Below the pieces are notes generated by a model. The model was not told the DNA's origin. It did no database searches and saw only the letters and a program-made list of their open reading frames with translations. From an uncultured Bacteroidota bacterium (GTDB taxonomy: Bacteria > Bacteroidota > Bacteroidia > Chitinophagales > Chitinophagaceae), in the NCBI GenBank assembly GCA_946887345.1, contig CAMPKR010000111.1, forward strand, positions 1-7,836: a stretch of DNA of 7,836 bases, read 5' to 3'. Position 1 is the stretch's first letter, and every line of letters begins with the position of its first letter. A program made the position numbers and the translations under genes. Positions 6,531 through 7,836 of the stretch are shown here, in pieces.

Positions 6531-6535
6531 ATCTT

Positions 6536-7654
6536 ATGAAGCTGAAGGCAATCATAGAACAAGTATCGGGAGTAGCGTTTATTTTGGCTGCCCTTTGCCT
6601 TCCTCTCAACTCCTTTGGGCAGAACAGCATTGACGGTCCTTACGTGCTGAAAGAAAAGGGCACAACATTTTCTTACCGAGTAGGAGCTGACAGTACGCTG
6701 ATGAAAACGAAGTTCGACCCGTCAAGGCCGCTGAAGGTAGAGGTACCCAACGCAGACCGGGATCAGTTCCAGGTAAAGCTAAAAGGGGACATAAAAAATG
6801 AGAAAGATGAATACCCTATGCCGGGTAAGCTGCTGGTGATCTCGGACATAGAAGGCAATTTTAATGGATTCTACAGCTTCCTGGTGAATAACGGAGTGAT
6901 GGACAAAAATTACAACTGGACCTATAAGGACGGCCACGTAGTATTGGTTGGCGACTTTGTGGACCGTGGCGAATATGTGACCCAGGTGCTGTGGCTCATT
7001 TATATGCTGGAAGAAAAAGCAAAGCAGCACGGTGGGAAGGTGCACTACATACTGGGCAATCACGAGATCAAGAACCTGCAGGGTGATGTGCGGTATGTGC
7101 TCCAGAGCTATGTGAAAACGGCGCAGGAGATAAGCGGCCTGAAGGAATGCGATAAGGCCTACAGGTACTTATTTTCTACCAACTCAGAGCTGGGCAGATG
7201 GCTCCGCAGCAAAAATATTATAGAGAGGATAGGGCCGTACGTTTTTGTGCATGGAGGGATCAGTCACAAACTATTACGTTACAAGCCAACGATCGGATCG
7301 CTTAATGAAGCAGTGAGAGCACATATAGATGCAGTACCCGACAGCGGCAGCTTTGCCGCGTTTGTGATGAGCAAGGAGGGGCCATTCTGGTATAGGGGAA
7401 TGGCCAGGGTGGACAAGAGATATTGGAAGATGTCGGCGAAGCATTTCAATGAAGTGGTCGCATATTTCAAGGCAGAAAGGATAGTGATAGGGCACACGCT
7501 GGGGCAAGATATACGGACAGGCTATAAGAAGAGGCTTATTAAAATAGATATAAAGCACGGGCAGGAAAAAAATACCGGTAAAACAAAGGGGCTGATAGTA
7601 GAGAAGGGGGTGGAATACAAGGTGGACGATATGGGGAAGAGGATGCCGTTGTAG
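6536..7654 (+). CDS. Exported PPP-like metallophosphatase (calcineurin-like phosphoesterase)
   Basis: A 372-residue protein of the calcineurin-like metallophosphoesterase superfamily, close in motif order to PPP and Shewanella-like phosphatases. The motifs are SDIEGN (103-108, in the place of GDxHG), GDFVDRG (139-145), GNHE (174-177), HGG (239-241) and GHT (319-321), which together supply the two-metal site. The usual His of the first motif is Glu here. The N-terminus (KLKAIIEQ, then hydrophobic residues to about 23, then NSFGQN) looks like a signal peptide cut near residue 28, so the enzyme probably works in the periplasm or at the cell surface. The substrate is unknown; a phosphoprotein or a small phosphoester are both possible. 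The ATG at 6536 is chosen because it directly precedes the signal peptide. The gene diverges from hsdR and is followed by a tRNA, so it looks like a single-gene unit unrelated to restriction. Confidence 0.88.
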   Translation: MKLKAIIEQVSGVAFILAALCLPLNSFGQNSIDGPYVLKEKGTTFSYRVGADSTLMKTKFDPSRPLKVEVPNADRDQFQVKLKGDIKNEKDEYPMPGKLLVISDIEGNFNGFYSFLVNNGVMDKNYNWTYKDGHVVLVGDFVDRGEYVTQVLWLIYMLEEKAKQHGGKVHYILGNHEIKNLQGDVRYVLQSYVKTAQEISGLKECDKAYRYLFSTNSELGRWLRSKNIIERIGPYVFVHGGISHKLLRYKPTIGSLNEAVRAHIDAVPDSGSFAAFVMSKEGPFWYRGMARVDKRYWKMSAKHFNEVVAYFKAERIVIGHTLGQDIRTGYKKRLIKIDIKHGQEKNTGKTKGLIVEKGVEYKVDDMGKRMPL

Positions 7655-7695
7655 GAATAATCAGTACCAAGCTTAGCAATAGCTCCTTTTTTGCA

Positions 7696-7714
7696 ATATA
7701 TCCGGTGGATATAT
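7696..7714 (+). terminator. Hairpin downstream of the metallophosphatase gene, possible terminator
   Basis: ATATATCC, a GGT loop and GGATATAT form a perfect stem of 8 bp, 41 bases after the stop codon. A run of seven T residues lies at 7725-7731, about ten bases beyond the stem, which is farther than in a typical intrinsic terminator. The stem is AU-rich. It may end the phosphatase transcript before the tRNA promoter. Confidence 0.35.
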
Positions 7715-7740
7715 GAGAACTATATTTTTTTGAAAAAGAA

Positions 7741-7771
7741 TTTGGAGAAATGTGCCTGCTCCTTATCTTTG
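7741..7771 (+). promoter_or_regulatory. Bacteroidota-type promoter of tRNA-Val
   Basis: TTTG at 7741-7744 is followed after 19 bp by TATCTTTG at 7764-7771, a full match to the TAnnTTTG -7 element used by the Bacteroidota primary sigma factor. Transcription would start near 7777, about seven bases before the mature tRNA. This is also the best taxonomic clue in the window. Confidence 0.75.
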
Positions 7772-7783
7772 CAGTCCTTTCAA

Positions 7784-7836
7784 GGAAGCATAGCTCAGCT
7801 GGTTCAGAGCATCTGCCTTACAAGCAGAGGGTCCGC
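7784..7836 (+). tRNA. tRNA-Val (anticodon UAC), 3' part cut by window edge
   Basis: The sequence begins with a seven-base acceptor strand, GGAAGCA, then TA, a D stem of GCTC with GAGC, and an anticodon stem of TCTGC with GCAGA around the loop CTTACAA, which places UAC at positions 34-36. The variable loop starts GGGTC, and the window ends at the beginning of the T arm. About 53 of the expected 75 or so bases are present. The 3' acceptor strand cannot be checked, but both visible stems pair perfectly. Confidence 0.93.

Larger units (their letters stand above)
6253..6535. other. Divergent intergenic region between hsdR and the metallophosphatase gene
   Basis: No gene is seen in these 283 bases. 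The region must contain the promoters of both divergent genes. Its middle (about 6340-6440) is GC-rich and can fold: GCCCGTCC at 6372-6379 can pair with GGGCGGGC at 6424-6431, one pair being G-U. GGGC at 6428-6431 could alternatively form a tight hairpin with GCCC at 6435-6438, just before five T residues. The right part (about 6450-6535) is AT-rich and holds an inverted repeat just before the phosphatase start. I could not identify a known riboswitch or small RNA. Confidence 0.6.

Noticed and set aside
7664..7692. AGCT...AGCT with T-run as terminator of the phosphatase gene
   Set aside because: The stem is only four pairs of a self-complementary word with a seven-base loop; the 8-bp hairpin at 7696-7714 is stronger.
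7784..7836. tRNA-Val as the attachment site of a genomic island carrying the restriction genes
   Set aside because: The restriction locus lies on the 5' side of the tRNA with a phosphatase gene between them, no integrase is seen, and the tRNA 3' end, where attachment sites usually lie, is outside the window.

Overview
The window looks like a chromosomal segment from a member of the Bacteroidota, perhaps Chitinophagaceae-like. Evidence: the tRNA promoter fits the Bacteroidota pattern (TTTG, 19 bp, TAnnTTTG); no start codon has a clear Shine-Dalgarno sequence; GC is moderate; and a putative PD-(D/E)XK 'GxxExxY' protein lies beside TGATT/AATCA-rich repeats. No taxonomic search was possible.

Layout. 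Positions 1-6252 are a minus-strand type I restriction-modification locus of the EcoR124I (type IC) kind, read right to left as hsdR, hsdS, a GxxExxY gene, then hsdM, which runs off the left edge. HsdR keeps its nuclease D-E-K triad and helicase motifs, HsdS has two target-recognition halves, and HsdM keeps its AdoMet and NPPF motifs, so the system looks intact as far as can be seen. hsdR and hsdS overlap by 11 bp. From 6536 a plus-strand gene encodes an exported, PPP-like metallophosphatase, divergent from hsdR. The window ends inside a tRNA-Val(UAC) gene with its own promoter.

The most unusual part is 1250-2065, between hsdS and hsdM. The GxxExxY gene is flanked on both sides by matching blocks of about 210 bp. 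Each block holds three direct copies of a unit of about 47 bp, then a tail in which the same words appear in the opposite orientation. The outer ends of the segment form an imperfect inverted repeat of about 23 bp that reaches into the first codons of hsdM and the last codons of hsdS. This looks like a repeat-bounded cassette placed inside a restriction-modification operon.

How the genes work together: HsdM and HsdS would form the methyltransferase, and HsdR joins it to make the restriction and translocation complex. The GxxExxY protein's job is unknown; its nuclease-like fold and location allow a role either in the mobility of the repeat cassette or as a defence accessory. The phosphatase and tRNA appear to be neighbouring chromosomal genes outside the defence operon.
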